The translations under genes and the position numbers were made by a program. 64,000 nt of DNA. Source: Marchantia polymorpha subsp. ruderalis. Lineage: Eukaryota; Streptophyta; Marchantiopsida; Marchantiales; Marchantiaceae. This document shows positions 1-8,749 of this stretch, piece after piece; positions within the stretch are counted from its first letter, which is position 1, and each line of letters opens with the position of its first letter. Under the pieces are notes generated by a model, which was not told where the DNA came from, did no database searches, and worked only from the letters and a program-made list of their open reading frames with translations. The stretch covers positions 2,998,501-3,062,500 of the forward strand of contig AP031356.1 in the NCBI GenBank assembly GCA_037833965.1, given 5' to 3'.

Positions 1-882
1 GGAGCGCCGGCGGCGGCGCTCTCTGAGCAGGTGATTCCGTTGCTGCGGTACTTGGATCGCAAGGTCGATAAATACGCCGACCCACTCCAGCCGGGATCTT
101 ACATCGAATTAGTGCGCAGGCGGACTCGCACTAAAGTCCACACCAGCAAGCTATTAGCTAGAGTAGACCAGGAGTTGAGGGACTTGAAGGAGAAGCATGA
201 GTGCTTGTGGGGTCAGTACAAGCTTAATCAGAAATTCTACAAGCACTCCGAGAAGATGAAGGATGAGAAACTGGGCGAGCTCACCAAGGAGCAGGTGAAG
301 GTCAAGGAAGCGCTCGATTCTGAGCAGGCCCAGAATCGGATTTTGTCAGAGGAGCTCGTGCGACAGACGCGGTTGTTGGAACAATGTCAGCTCGCACGGC
401 AGGCGGATGAAGAATTAATCCGCAGTTTGCAGTCAGAGTGTGGCGAATTGAGAGCGCAACGTGCTGAAGCCGAATCGCAATTAGTGACGATTGAAGAGGA
501 TCGCAGGAAGGAGGCGGATCGCACGAAGGTGGAGACGGCGAGGCGAGTCGCCCACTGTCTCAAGGGCTACGCCCACTGGGAAGTGAAGGCGCAGGAGAAA
601 CTCACACTGCGTGAGTTTGAATTGCGCGCAGCCGGGTTGTTGTCAGGCGACAGTAGGAGTCGGCGGAAGGTAGCGAAGAAGCTCGAGGCCTTTCTGTCGA
701 AGGCACAGGATACCATGTCCGCCCTCGAGGGGGAGGTGTCCGCGGCGTTGCAGCGGTTGGGACTGCGTAGTCGAGCGGAAGAGTGGCAGGGTAGGGAGTT
801 AGTGCGCGGCAGTCGGCCGCGCAGGAGACGTAGTACAGGTTCCGCGGAGTGTAGTGTAGCGTGGTTCCGTGCAGGCGTGTAG
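1..882 (+). CDS. U3-encoded LTR protein, S2 type, C-terminal part
   Basis: The frame is open from base 1 to the stop at 880-882, and the N-terminus is outside the window. The visible 293 codons start in an Ala-rich linker and run into the motif IPLLRYLDRK, then about 200 residues rich in Glu, Gln, Lys, Arg and Leu with heptad-like spacing, as expected for a coiled coil. They end in a basic tail containing RRRRSTGSAECS. The same architecture and tail occur in the S1 copies at 3903-6458 and 14993-17734, so this is the S2 homologue. No disruption is visible here. The function is unknown. The ORF sits upstream of the LTR TATA box, in U3. Confidence 0.75.
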   Translation, partial: GAPAAALSEQVIPLLRYLDRKVDKYADPLQPGSYIELVRRRTRTKVHTSKLLARVDQELRDLKEKHECLWGQYKLNQKFYKHSEKMKDEKLGELTKEQVKVKEALDSEQAQNRILSEELVRQTRLLEQCQLARQADEELIRSLQSECGELRAQRAEAESQLVTIEEDRRKEADRTKVETARRVAHCLKGYAHWEVKAQEKLTLREFELRAAGLLSGDSRSRRKVAKKLEAFLSKAQDTMSALEGEVSAALQRLGLRSRAEEWQGRELVRGSRPRRRRSTGSAECSVAWFRAGV

Positions 883-918
883 CGTAGTGCAGTGTAGTGC
901 TAGGTAGGACCTAGAAGG

Positions 919-925
919 TATAAAA
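919..925 (+). promoter_or_regulatory. LTR TATA box (S2)
   Basis: TATAAAA lies 37 bases after the U3 ORF stop codon and is followed by the inverted repeat CCAGGC-GTTTT-GCCTGG. The same layout occurs in every S1 LTR, so this is the likely element promoter at the U3/R boundary. Confidence 0.7.
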
Positions 926-1674
926 TAGTTCCAGGCGTTTTGCCTGGGGTTCTTTCCCATCAGAAGTGCAGATCAGGAACCCATTTCCTTTGCGTGTTTG
1001 TGTCCTTGAGTTCTGTCACCACGCACGAGGAGTTACAACTTAGCGTTCCGCATTTTGTAGCTGAAGGCCTTCGGCCGAATGTTCAGAGCTAGTACATTGG
1101 TTAGAGACTTGAGTAGTTCGGATCTGCACCTGCGGGTGACTGCCGATGCTCAGAGCCAGTGACTAGTTAGATACTTGAACAGTTTCGCCCCTACACCTTC
1201 GAGTGTTTCTTTCTGATTGTACTCCCTTGGGATTTTTCCCCTGAATGCCAAAGTGAAGTTTTGCTACTTCGTGTAAGCCTTGGTTGTAAATTCAGGTTAC
1301 GCTGCAGCAGGTGCCTTGAGGGTAACCCCTGTAGTATTTCTGGGAATGACAAGTGCCTGAGAATTCAAACTCTTCAATAGACTGTTGTTGTGTTACTGGA
1401 ATGTTTCACAGTGAGTCCTTCAGTGTGGACCTGTGTTCTCTGCGCGTTTTGTGAGTTGAGAGTGTTGTTCACCGCGTCTGAGTGACTTCGATCCGAAGTA
1501 GGTAGTCCAAACCGGGTTTCCTACACTAGCAGCAAGCTAGTGGAAGCGTTGTAAAAGCCGGAGTTGGAAGTCACTGCCCGCAGCTTTGCCGAGTGTGCTC
1601 GTGAGAGACTTTCCCCCTGAAATCTTGAAGTAGAGGTCCTAACGGATCTCTGGGTTGTGTTTCTGTAGTTTCAG

Positions 1675-1694
1675 GTGTGTGTGTGTGTGTGTGT
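1675..1694 (+). repeat. (GT)n microsatellite in the LTR
   Basis: A GT dinucleotide run lies in the R-U5 part. The same position carries GT/CA runs of different lengths in the other LTRs, for example near 7162, 12200, 14271, 25088, 39790, 41770, 43968 and 46134. Confidence 0.85.
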
Positions 1695-1892
1695 TACGCT
1701 GCACTGTGCGACCTCCGAGTGCGCTCCGAGTGGACACTTGCAGTATTTCTGGGAGTGACAGTCGCCTGAGAATTCAAACTCCTCAATAGTCTGTTAAAAC
1801 GTGACACTTTGTACCCTGTGTGTTCCTCTGTCCCTGTGGGTTCGACCCTTCTACCACTATATTGCAGTTTTAGCCTTTAGTGGGTTATTACA

Positions 1893-2023
1893 TCCGGACA
1901 TGTCCAGTTCCACCCCCATAGGAGAAAATCGAGCTTCAGCCTCAACAGCACATCTTGAAATGCGCGTAGACCGATCTGCGGCACCCTGAGTGGAGACACT
2001 CGCAGCTGGGGAACCTTCGACAT
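1893..2023 (-). pseudogene. U3-encoded LTR protein, N-terminal 43 codons (L5)
   Basis: The reading frame starts at the ATG on the minus strand at 2023, in the same context as the conserved MSKVPQLRV start of intact copies. It runs about 43 codons until the S2 LTR boundary at 1893 cuts it just after the conserved motif WNWTCP. The remainder of the gene is not in the window on this side. Confidence 0.75.
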
Positions 2024-2564
2024 TGCGTTGCCTGCACACACAAACGTTCTCCCTTTCGCTCACTCTCTCACAATCGCCACTGCGCGTCTGCCGCTCAAGC
2101 TCTGACTGCTCACTCTCTCGGCGCTCAAGCTCAAGGTCGCTACTCGCAATTCTTTCAAGGTCCGCCAAGATCCTTGCGCAACTCGTCTCCGCACTCTCTA
2201 TTCTCACTGCAGGTCGCTCCGCCCTTGCGCGTAATCTTGGAAACTGGAAATCGCAAAGTCAAGAATGAGAGAATGAGACTGGAGCGCAGTCTTTTCTTCT
2301 CCGATTTCAAGAACGTCCAACGTTCTTACTGGTTGCAACGTACGCAGCCGGCTATACGGCTTAACGGTTCGCCCTTTGCATGCGCGAATTCACGTCTCCG
2401 CACTGCACGCATTCGCATGCTTAAACGTTGAATTCTCCCGCCGTCGCCACCTTCCGGACTCGAGTCTGCTGCAGGGTATACGTCGGCCCTGTTGTCTTTT
2501 CCTAACCCGTCCTTCACCGGAGGCGTGTCGCCGCTGGTGCGTTCATTATCCGTCGGCGCCTTGC

Positions 2565-2569
2565 TGGAG
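2565..2569. repeat. Target-site duplication of L1 (TGGAG)
   Basis: TGGAG at 2565-2569 is repeated at 7415-7419, directly flanking the LTR termini at 2570 and 7414. Confidence 0.9.
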
Positions 2570-3601
2570 TGTGGTAACACACTTTTTGTTTTTTTGCAGA
2601 ATTTAAACAATTTTAGAAAACTAGTACCGACGCAGTGTTTGTAGTTAGAAAAAGGTACGTTAAATAGAGTGGATTGATGAGATCGTCACGAGGGCACAAA
2701 GAATCACGCAGTCGGATGTACCAATGTCTTCGGCGCCTTCGGCAAAAGCTCCTTTTTGAGGTGTCTCTACTCACGCGCCTCTAGCGTATAAGGAAGCTAC
2801 GCTTCCGGCGCAGACACCTCAGGAGGAGGTTTTGCTAAAGACGTCAGGAGAAGGGCCCGGACCTCTAAAGGCATCCGACCATGAGTGCGCCTTCGGCGAA
2901 GCGCCGCTAGCGCGGAAAGGGAAAACCTTCATAACAATCGGGATACACAGTAGATCCAGTTGGTTGAAGTTGCCTTAGAAAGAGCGCGGGACGCTTGTTC
3001 TAACGAGTCCAAGAGCGTCGGAGATGGATCAGGAATGGAGAAGTTATGAGCGTCGGAAAACTCGTAGCCGGACATGCGCCGTTCGCGCTAGGGTTCACAG
3101 CCGGAAAGGATTCCCGTACGCCCTCGGCGATGCGCCTTCGGTGGAATCACGCGCTCATAGGAGGAAACCCACTCAGAGTCGGAAGCGCCTTTGGCGGCGG
3201 TCCATGGAAGGAAAGCGCCGGTCGGATGTACGTCTCCGACGTGGCGCTGACAGTCGGATGCGCTGGCGGATATGCGCCGGCAGCAACGGACGAGGCATAA
3301 AGGACAAAATAGGCGGTACGACTGCGCGCCGGCGTAATTCGATCCGACTGGATGTGCGCCTCCAGCAAGGCGCCGACGGATAATGAACGCACCAGCGGCG
3401 ACACGCCTCCGGAGAAGGGCGGGTTAGGAAAAGACAACAGGGCCGACGTATACCCTGCAGCGGACTCGAGTCCGGAAGGTGGCGGCGGCGGGAGAATTCA
3501 ACGTTTAAGCATGCGAATGCGCGCAATGCGGAGACGTGAATTCGCGCATGCAAAGGGCGAACCGTTAAGCCGTATAGCCGGCTGCGTACGTTGCAACCAG
3601 T

Positions 3602-3620
3602 AAGAACGTTGGACGTTCTT
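3602..3620 (+). promoter_or_regulatory. Conserved inverted repeat upstream of the U3 ORF
   Basis: AAGAACGT-TGG-ACGTTCTT is a perfect 8-bp inverted repeat with a 3-base spacer, about 280 bases before the U3 ORF start. It is also present in the other S1 LTRs, for example near 2318, 9043, 18016, 28833, 31612 and 36227. A protein-binding or RNA-structure role is only inferred. Confidence 0.4.
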
Positions 3621-3902
3621 GAAATCGGAGAAGAAAAGACTGCGCTCAAGTCTCATTCTCTCATTCTTGACTTTGCGATTTCCAGTTCCAAGATTACGCG
3701 CAAGGGCGGAGCGACCTGCAGTGAGAGTAGAGAGTGCGGAGACGAGTTGCGCAAGGATCTTGGCGGACCTTGAAAGAATTGTGAGTAGCGATCTTGAACG
3801 AGCGCAGAGAGAGTGAGCAGTCAGTGCTTGAGTGACCGACGCGCAGTGGCGATTGTGAGAGAGAGAGCGAAAGGGAGAACGTTTGTGTGTGCAGGCAACG
3901 CA

Positions 3903-6458
3903 ATGTCGAAGGTTCCCCAGCTGCGAGTGTCTCCACTCAGGGTGCCGCAGATCGGTCTACGCGCATTTCAAGATGTGCTGTTGAGGCTGAAGCTCGATTT
4001 TCTCCTCTGGGGGTGGAATTGGACATGTCCGGAGATGGTGCGCGAGTATCTGCAAGAGAGACACAAGCCTTCTCGCGGATTTCGCCCACACCCAGAGAGA
4101 TGGGACATTTGCAATTGGGCGCAGGTGTTGGGCAGGTGTGCCGGCGAGGAAGGGGATCTCCTCTTCGAGGCCGACAGCGTGAAGGTGTCCCAGGAGGAAG
4201 AAGTCTCTTACAATGAGCTCTTCAAGGTGGCTAGACATCCCAAGAACGGTTTCCGGACACGGGATTACAAGGATCGATTGCGGAGAAATGTCGCGACGGC
4301 ATTGCTGCAGATATTGCAGCCGACCAAGACCGCTTACATGCATGGTTGGCAGGTAGAGTTCGTGGAGCTAGTGCTGTCAGGAGCTCCGGTGCATTGGGCA
4401 CGGCTCCTATGGAAGGTGACGCGCCAACATGCGCAAGAAGAGAGGGGAGGAACGCTCAATCATCTATCGCCTTACTTAATCGTGTTTTACCGGGCGATGG
4501 GATGTTTGACGAATGCTGAGAAAACTCGGTTTCCGCAGCTGACCCGGACTTATCCAGGTAGATATTCGAGGGAGGCCGAAGTAGACACGGATCCGGACGA
4601 GGAACCTGCCAGTACGCCTCCGGCTCCGGCTCCAGCCAGAGCAGCAGAAGAACGTCGAAGTGAGCGCATTCCGCGCAAGCGGAAGTGGGATGAGAGACCT
4701 GAGGACAGGCAGCCGGAAGTGCCAGCTGCGCCGACTCGTGGTCGGCCCACCCCCGAGCCTCACAGTCGACCAAAACAGAGGGCACGCAAAATGCCAACTG
4801 TTACTGAGGAGACCAGGCGAACTCCGACCCGGCGGAATCTCACACAGGAAGAGATAATCGCTCAGATTCTAGGGAAGACGGCAGAAACCTCTGCACAGAA
4901 GGCACCACGGCCTTCGGGAGGAGATGGACGGACTGACGGCCGGCCGACTGCGAGTCGGATGACTGAAGGTCGACAAGCGGAAGGAAGGCCGACTGAACGG
5001 CGCGTTGAACCAGACAGCAGGCCGGAAGCAGAAGAGAGTTTGGCTGACGAGCCAACAATCCTAAGAGGGTCGTCTTCGGCGGAAGGCACTTCTGGAAGAA
5101 CGCCACCAGCAAGCAGGCCAAGTGGAGTCAAGACGCGCAGGGTGTATCCGACTCCCAGTCGGACAACTGCTGGTCGGCCGACTGCGAGTCGGACAACAGA
5201 GAGTCAGCCGGATTCGCCGACTGCGAGACGGATGGGGCCAACGACCAGTGTGCGGACGCCTTCGGCGGACGCACCTTCAGCAAGGACACCTCCCGCGCAG
5301 ATTGCGCCGGAAGGACAGGCAGCAGAAGCGGGCGGATCAAGAGTGACAAAAGTCACTGCGGCGTCGACCCCTTCACAAACCGAAGATCGAGCCGGAACAG
5401 GGGCTCAAGCAGTGGGATCTCCCACTGCCCTGGATATTTTAGCAGGCAGTGGAGCAGCAGTCGCAGCGGAAGCTGCTGCGCGCCACAGTTCCAGGGAGTC
5501 GCCAAGGGATTCGGTGGCGACTGAAATCCTCGAGACTGAAGATGATACGAGCTCGGAAGAGCAAGAAGCGGATTCGGTAAAGAAAACGCCAACAGGGGTG
5601 CTGTGCGAACAGATAGTTCCACTCCTGCGATATCTGGATCGCAAGACATCCAAATACGCGAGTGCCTTAAAACCGCAGTCTTATGTGGAGACAATCAGGC
5701 GAAGGACGAGGAGCAAGGTGGCAAGGTGGGCCTCTAGGTGCCAAGTATATGTGGATAGGAACACCGCCCTCCGACAACACCTGGCGGTCACCCAGAAGCT
5801 ATACCAAGCCTTGCAGCAGCAGAGGGAGGATGCGGCGACGAAGAGTCAGGCGGATGCCGAACTAATACGGGCAAAGATCGAGTCGGAATTGCAGGAGGAG
5901 CGGAGACAGAACAAAGTCCTAGCAGCCGAGCTTGCGCGCCAGACGCGCGCCTTAGAAGAAAGTCAAAGAGCCCGCAAGGAGGATGAAGAGTTGTTGTGCA
6001 ACTTGCAATCCGAGTGCTCGGATTTGAGGGCACAACGTGCGGGATTAGAAATGCAGTTGGCAGAGGTGGAGAGCAGCTGCAGGGCGCGAGGAGAGTTGGC
6101 GGCACGGGTGACTCGTTGTCTAAAAGGATACACCCATTGGGAGGTGGCAGCTCAAGAGAGGATCACACTCAGGGAGTTCGAGCTTCGGGCGGCGGCACTG
6201 ACGGAAGGTGACAGTCGGAGTCGGCGGCGAGTGGCGAGAAAATTAGAAACCTTCTTGTCAGGTGCGCGCGACACTATGGCGCACTTGCAGTCGGAAGTCA
6301 CCACAGCGCTCCGACGCCTGGGGTTACGCAGCCGGTCGGAAGACTGGCAAGGTAGAGATAGTAAGCGGAGCAGTCCGGCGCGCAGGAGGCGCAGCACCGG
6401 ATCTGCTGAGTGCAGTAGAGTAGTTTGGTTTCGCGCAGATGCTGCGAATGGTAGATAG
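3903..6458 (+). CDS. U3-encoded LTR protein, intact S1 copy (851 aa)
   Basis: An uninterrupted 852-codon frame lies wholly inside the U3 of solo LTR L1. I chose the ATG at 3903 (MSKVPQLRV) because both subfamilies begin there (S2: MSKSMRLRM). The frame stays open upstream to an earlier ATG at 3813, but that part is not conserved in S2. There are three regions. Residues 1 to about 240 form a conserved, probably globular domain with the motifs LLWGWNW, MVREYL, FRTRDYKDR and GGTLNHLSPYL. Residues about 240-560 form a low-complexity Arg/Pro/Thr/Ser linker. Residues about 590-851 form a coiled coil with a basic RRRRSTGSAECS tail. There is no signal peptide, membrane segment, zinc knuckle or polymerase motif. 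The N-domain faintly recalls plant-transposon accessory proteins, but this is only an impression. The function is unknown. Confidence 0.8.
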   Translation: MSKVPQLRVSPLRVPQIGLRAFQDVLLRLKLDFLLWGWNWTCPEMVREYLQERHKPSRGFRPHPERWDICNWAQVLGRCAGEEGDLLFEADSVKVSQEEEVSYNELFKVARHPKNGFRTRDYKDRLRRNVATALLQILQPTKTAYMHGWQVEFVELVLSGAPVHWARLLWKVTRQHAQEERGGTLNHLSPYLIVFYRAMGCLTNAEKTRFPQLTRTYPGRYSREAEVDTDPDEEPASTPPAPAPARAAEERRSERIPRKRKWDERPEDRQPEVPAAPTRGRPTPEPHSRPKQRARKMPTVTEETRRTPTRRNLTQEEIIAQILGKTAETSAQKAPRPSGGDGRTDGRPTASRMTEGRQAEGRPTERRVEPDSRPEAEESLADEPTILRGSSSAEGTSGRTPPASRPSGVKTRRVYPTPSRTTAGRPTASRTTESQPDSPTARRMGPTTSVRTPSADAPSARTPPAQIAPEGQAAEAGGSRVTKVTAASTPSQTEDRAGTGAQAVGSPTALDILAGSGAAVAAEAAARHSSRESPRDSVATEILETEDDTSSEEQEADSVKKTPTGVLCEQIVPLLRYLDRKTSKYASALKPQSYVETIRRRTRSKVARWASRCQVYVDRNTALRQHLAVTQKLYQALQQQREDAATKSQADAELIRAKIESELQEERRQNKVLAAELARQTRALEESQRARKEDEELLCNLQSECSDLRAQRAGLEMQLAEVESSCRARGELAARVTRCLKGYTHWEVAAQERITLREFELRAAALTEGDSRSRRRVARKLETFLSGARDTMAHLQSEVTTALRRLGLRSRSEDWQGRDSKRSSPARRRRSTGSAECSRVVWFRADAANGR
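4944..5231 (+). repeat. Palindromic mini-repeats in the linker of the U3 ORF
   Basis: CCGACTGCGAGTCGG (6-bp stem, 3-base loop) occurs at 4944-4958 and 5178-5192. The variants CCGACTCCCAGTCGG (5148-5162) and CCGACTGCGAGACGG (about 5217) lie between or after them. They encode the recurring PTASR, PTPSR and PTARR motifs of the linker. Confidence 0.75.
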
Positions 6459-6491
6459 GATAGTGTAGTGCTAGTTAGGATCTTTTGAGAG

Positions 6492-6498
6492 TATAAAG
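6492..6498 (+). promoter_or_regulatory. LTR TATA box (L1)
   Basis: TATAAAG lies 33 bases after the U3 ORF stop and is followed by the inverted repeat CAAGGC-GTTTT-GCCTTG at 6504-6520. This probably marks the U3/R boundary. Confidence 0.7.
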
Positions 6499-7414
6499 TA
6501 GATCAAGGCGTTTTGCCTTGGGACTCTTCCAGTTTCGGAAGTGCAGATCAGGAACTCACTTTCTTGGCGTGTTTGTGCATTTGGTCCTGGCACCACGTAG
6601 AGAAGCTGCAGCATAGCGAAGTTACCGTATGTTGTAGTTGAAGGCCTTCGGCTGAATGTTCAGAGCTCGCACCCGGTTAGAGACTTGAGTAGTGCGGATC
6701 TGCACCTGCGGGTGATTTCTGATGCTCAGAGCCGGCTGCGAGTTAGAGACTTGAACAGTTCCCCCTTACTCCTTCGAGTGACATATCCTGATTGTACTCC
6801 TACGGGAAGTTTCCCCTGAATGCCAATGTGAAGTTTCATTACTTCGTGTAAACCTTGGTTTGTAATTCAGGTTGTGTGTGTGTTACTGGATCGTGTTTTC
6901 AGTAAGTTCTCAGTCGGGTCTGCACTCCCTGCGTTTTGTGTGATAGTCGAGGGTGACGTCCACGGCGTACGTAGAGGCTTCGTTCCGAAGTGAGAAGTCC
7001 AGTCCGGGTACCCCCGCTAGTTTCTGGCGGAAGGGCAGTAAAAGCCGGAGTGGGAGGCACTTCCTGCAGAACCTCTGAGTGAACTTGCGAGACACTTTCC
7101 TCCTGAAATCCGAAGCGGAGGTCCTGACCGACCTCCGAGTTGTGCTTTTTGCCAGTTTCAGGTGTGTGTGTGTGTGTGTTAAGTGACCAAGCTGTACCGT
7201 GCATCCTCCGAGCATCCTCCGAGTTGAGATCCTCCTCCGAGTCGAGCCTCCGAGTCGAGCACTGCAGTATTTCTGGGAGTGACAGTCGCCTAGAATTCAA
7301 ACTCTACAAAAGTCTGTTAAACGTGACACTTTTACTCTGTGTGTTGCCTCTGTCCCTGTGGGTTCGATCTTTTTACCACCATACTGCAGTTTTAGCCTTT
7401 GGTGGGTTATTACA

Positions 7415-8231
7415 TGGAGGCGCACATCCAGTCGGAGCGAATTACGCCGGCGCGCAGTCGTACCGCTTATTTTGTCCTTTATGCCTCGTCCGTTGCTGCC
7501 GGCGCATATCCGCCAGCGCAACTCATGCCAGCGCATCCGGCCGTCAGCGCCACGTCGGAGGCGTACATCCGACCGGCGCTTTCCTTCCAGGAACAGCCGC
7601 CAAAGGCGCTTCCGACTATGAGTTGGTTTCCTCCTATGAGCGCGTGATTCTGCCGAAGGCGCATCGCCGAGGGCGTACGGGAATCCTTTCCGGCTGTGAA
7701 CCCTAGCGCGAACGGCGCATGTCCGGCTACGAGTTTTCCGACGCTCATAACTTCTCCATTCCTGATCCATCTCCGACGCTCTTGAACTCGTTAGAACGAG
7801 CGTCCCGAGCTCTTTCTAATGCAACTTCAACCAACTGGATCTACCGTGTATCCCGATTGTTATGAAGGTTTCCCCTTTCCGCGCTAGTGGCGCTTCGCCG
7901 AAGGCGCACTCATGGTCGGACGTCTTTAGAGGTCCGGGCCCTTCTCCTGACGTCTTTAGCAAAACCTCCTCCTGAGGTGTCTGCGCCGGAAACGTAGCTT
8001 CCTTATACGCTGGAGGCGCGTGAGTAGAGACACCTCAGAAAAGGAGCTTTTGCCGAAGGCGCCGAAGACGTTGCCGTTGGTACATCCGACTACGTGATTC
8101 TTTGTGTCCTCGTGACGATCTCATCAATCCACTCTATTTAACGTACCCTCTTCTAACTACAAACACTGCTTCGGTACTAGTTTTCTAAAATTGTTTAAAT
8201 TCTGCAAAAAAACAAAAAGTGTGTTACCACA
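7415..8231 (-). mobile_element. S1 LTR fragment (L5), piece carrying the LTR 5' terminus
   Basis: This continues L5 after the L1 insertion. It is the U3 leader up to the terminus TGTGGTAACAC, read on the minus strand and ending at 8231. It contains no gene, only short GC-rich inverted repeats with a TTCG core. The terminus abuts GTCAC (8232-8236) inside E3's 3' LTR. The partner copy of that target duplication should lie left of the window. Confidence 0.85.
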
Positions 8232-8749
8232 GTCACCTTCCACAGGAGCCGTGCCCAATGCACTAGAGCTCCTGACAACACTAGCTCCACAAATTCTACC
8301 TGCCAACCATGCATGTAAGCGGTCTTGGTCGGCTGCAATATCTGCAGCAATGCAGTCGCGACATTTCTCCGCAATCGATCTTTGTAATCCCGTGTCCGGA
8401 AACCGTTCTTGGGATGCCTGGCAACTTTGAAGAGCTCATTGTAGGAGATTTCTTCCTCCTGGGACACCTTCACGCTATCGGCCTCGAAGAGGAGATCCCC
8501 TTCCTCGCCGGCACACCTGCCCAACACCTGCGCCCAGTTACAAATGTCCCATCTTTCTGGATGTGGACGGAATCCGCGTGAGGGCTTGTGTCTCTCCTGC
8601 AGATACTCGCGCACCATCTCCGGACATGTCCAGTTCCACCCCCATAGAAGGAAATCGAGCTTCAGCCCCAGTAGCACATCTTGAAATGCGCGTAGACCGA
8701 TCTGCGGCACCCTGAGTGGAGACACCCGCAGCTGGGGAACCTTCGACAT
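8232..8749 (-). pseudogene. U3-encoded LTR protein, N-terminal domain (E3 3' LTR)
   Basis: The start ATG is at 8749 (MSKVPQLRV context) and about 172 codons of the N-terminal domain remain open. The frame is then cut by the L5 insertion at the codons for WKVT and reads into the LTR terminus, giving a short foreign tail (VVTHFLFF). This is an insertional disruption; the preserved part has no internal stop. Confidence 0.8.

Larger units (their letters stand above)
1..1892 (+). mobile_element. Subfamily-2 (S2) LTR, 3' part, truncated by the window edge
   Basis: This is the 3' part of a long LTR in plus orientation. It holds the end of the U3 ORF (1-882), a TATA box (919), the R-U5 stretch and the terminal GGGTTATTACA ending at 1892. 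The sequence then switches abruptly at 1893 to a minus-strand subfamily-1 LTR, cut inside its U3 ORF. S2 is clearly diverged from S1: it differs at many positions and its U5 carries an extra block (1331-1386) repeated at 1740-1795. The 5' end and the left target duplication lie outside the window, so solo LTR and full element cannot be told apart. Confidence 0.85.
1893..2569 (-). mobile_element. S1 LTR fragment (L5), piece left of the L1 insertion
   Basis: Minus-strand subfamily-1 LTR sequence covers the start of the U3 ORF and part of the upstream U3. It is interrupted on the right by solo LTR L1 (target duplication TGGAG at 2565-2569 and 7415-7419) and continues at 7415-8231. On the left it is interrupted by the S2 LTR ending at 1892, so the rest of L5 lies beyond the window. 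Confidence 0.85.
2570..7414 (+). mobile_element. Solo LTR L1 (S1, 4845 bp)
   Basis: This complete LTR starts TGTGGTAACAC and ends GTTATTACA, with the 5-bp target duplication TGGAG on both sides and no internal region, so it is a solo LTR. It lies in L5 in the opposite orientation. U3 occupies about the first 3.9 kb and includes a 1.3-kb leader with many short GC-rich inverted repeats and the U3 ORF at 3903-6458. A TATA box follows at 6492, then about 0.9 kb of R-U5 with a GT run. Confidence 0.93.

Noticed and set aside
3024..3649. ORFs in the U3 leader (both strands) rich in Arg, Ala and Gly
   Set aside because: They are not maintained with constant length between LTR copies and consist of GC-rich inverted repeats.
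3813..3902. Longer start of the U3 ORF in L1 at ATG 3813
   Set aside because: The extra 30 codons are open in several S1 copies but are not conserved in S2, which starts at MSKSMRLRM. They are probably untranslated leader.
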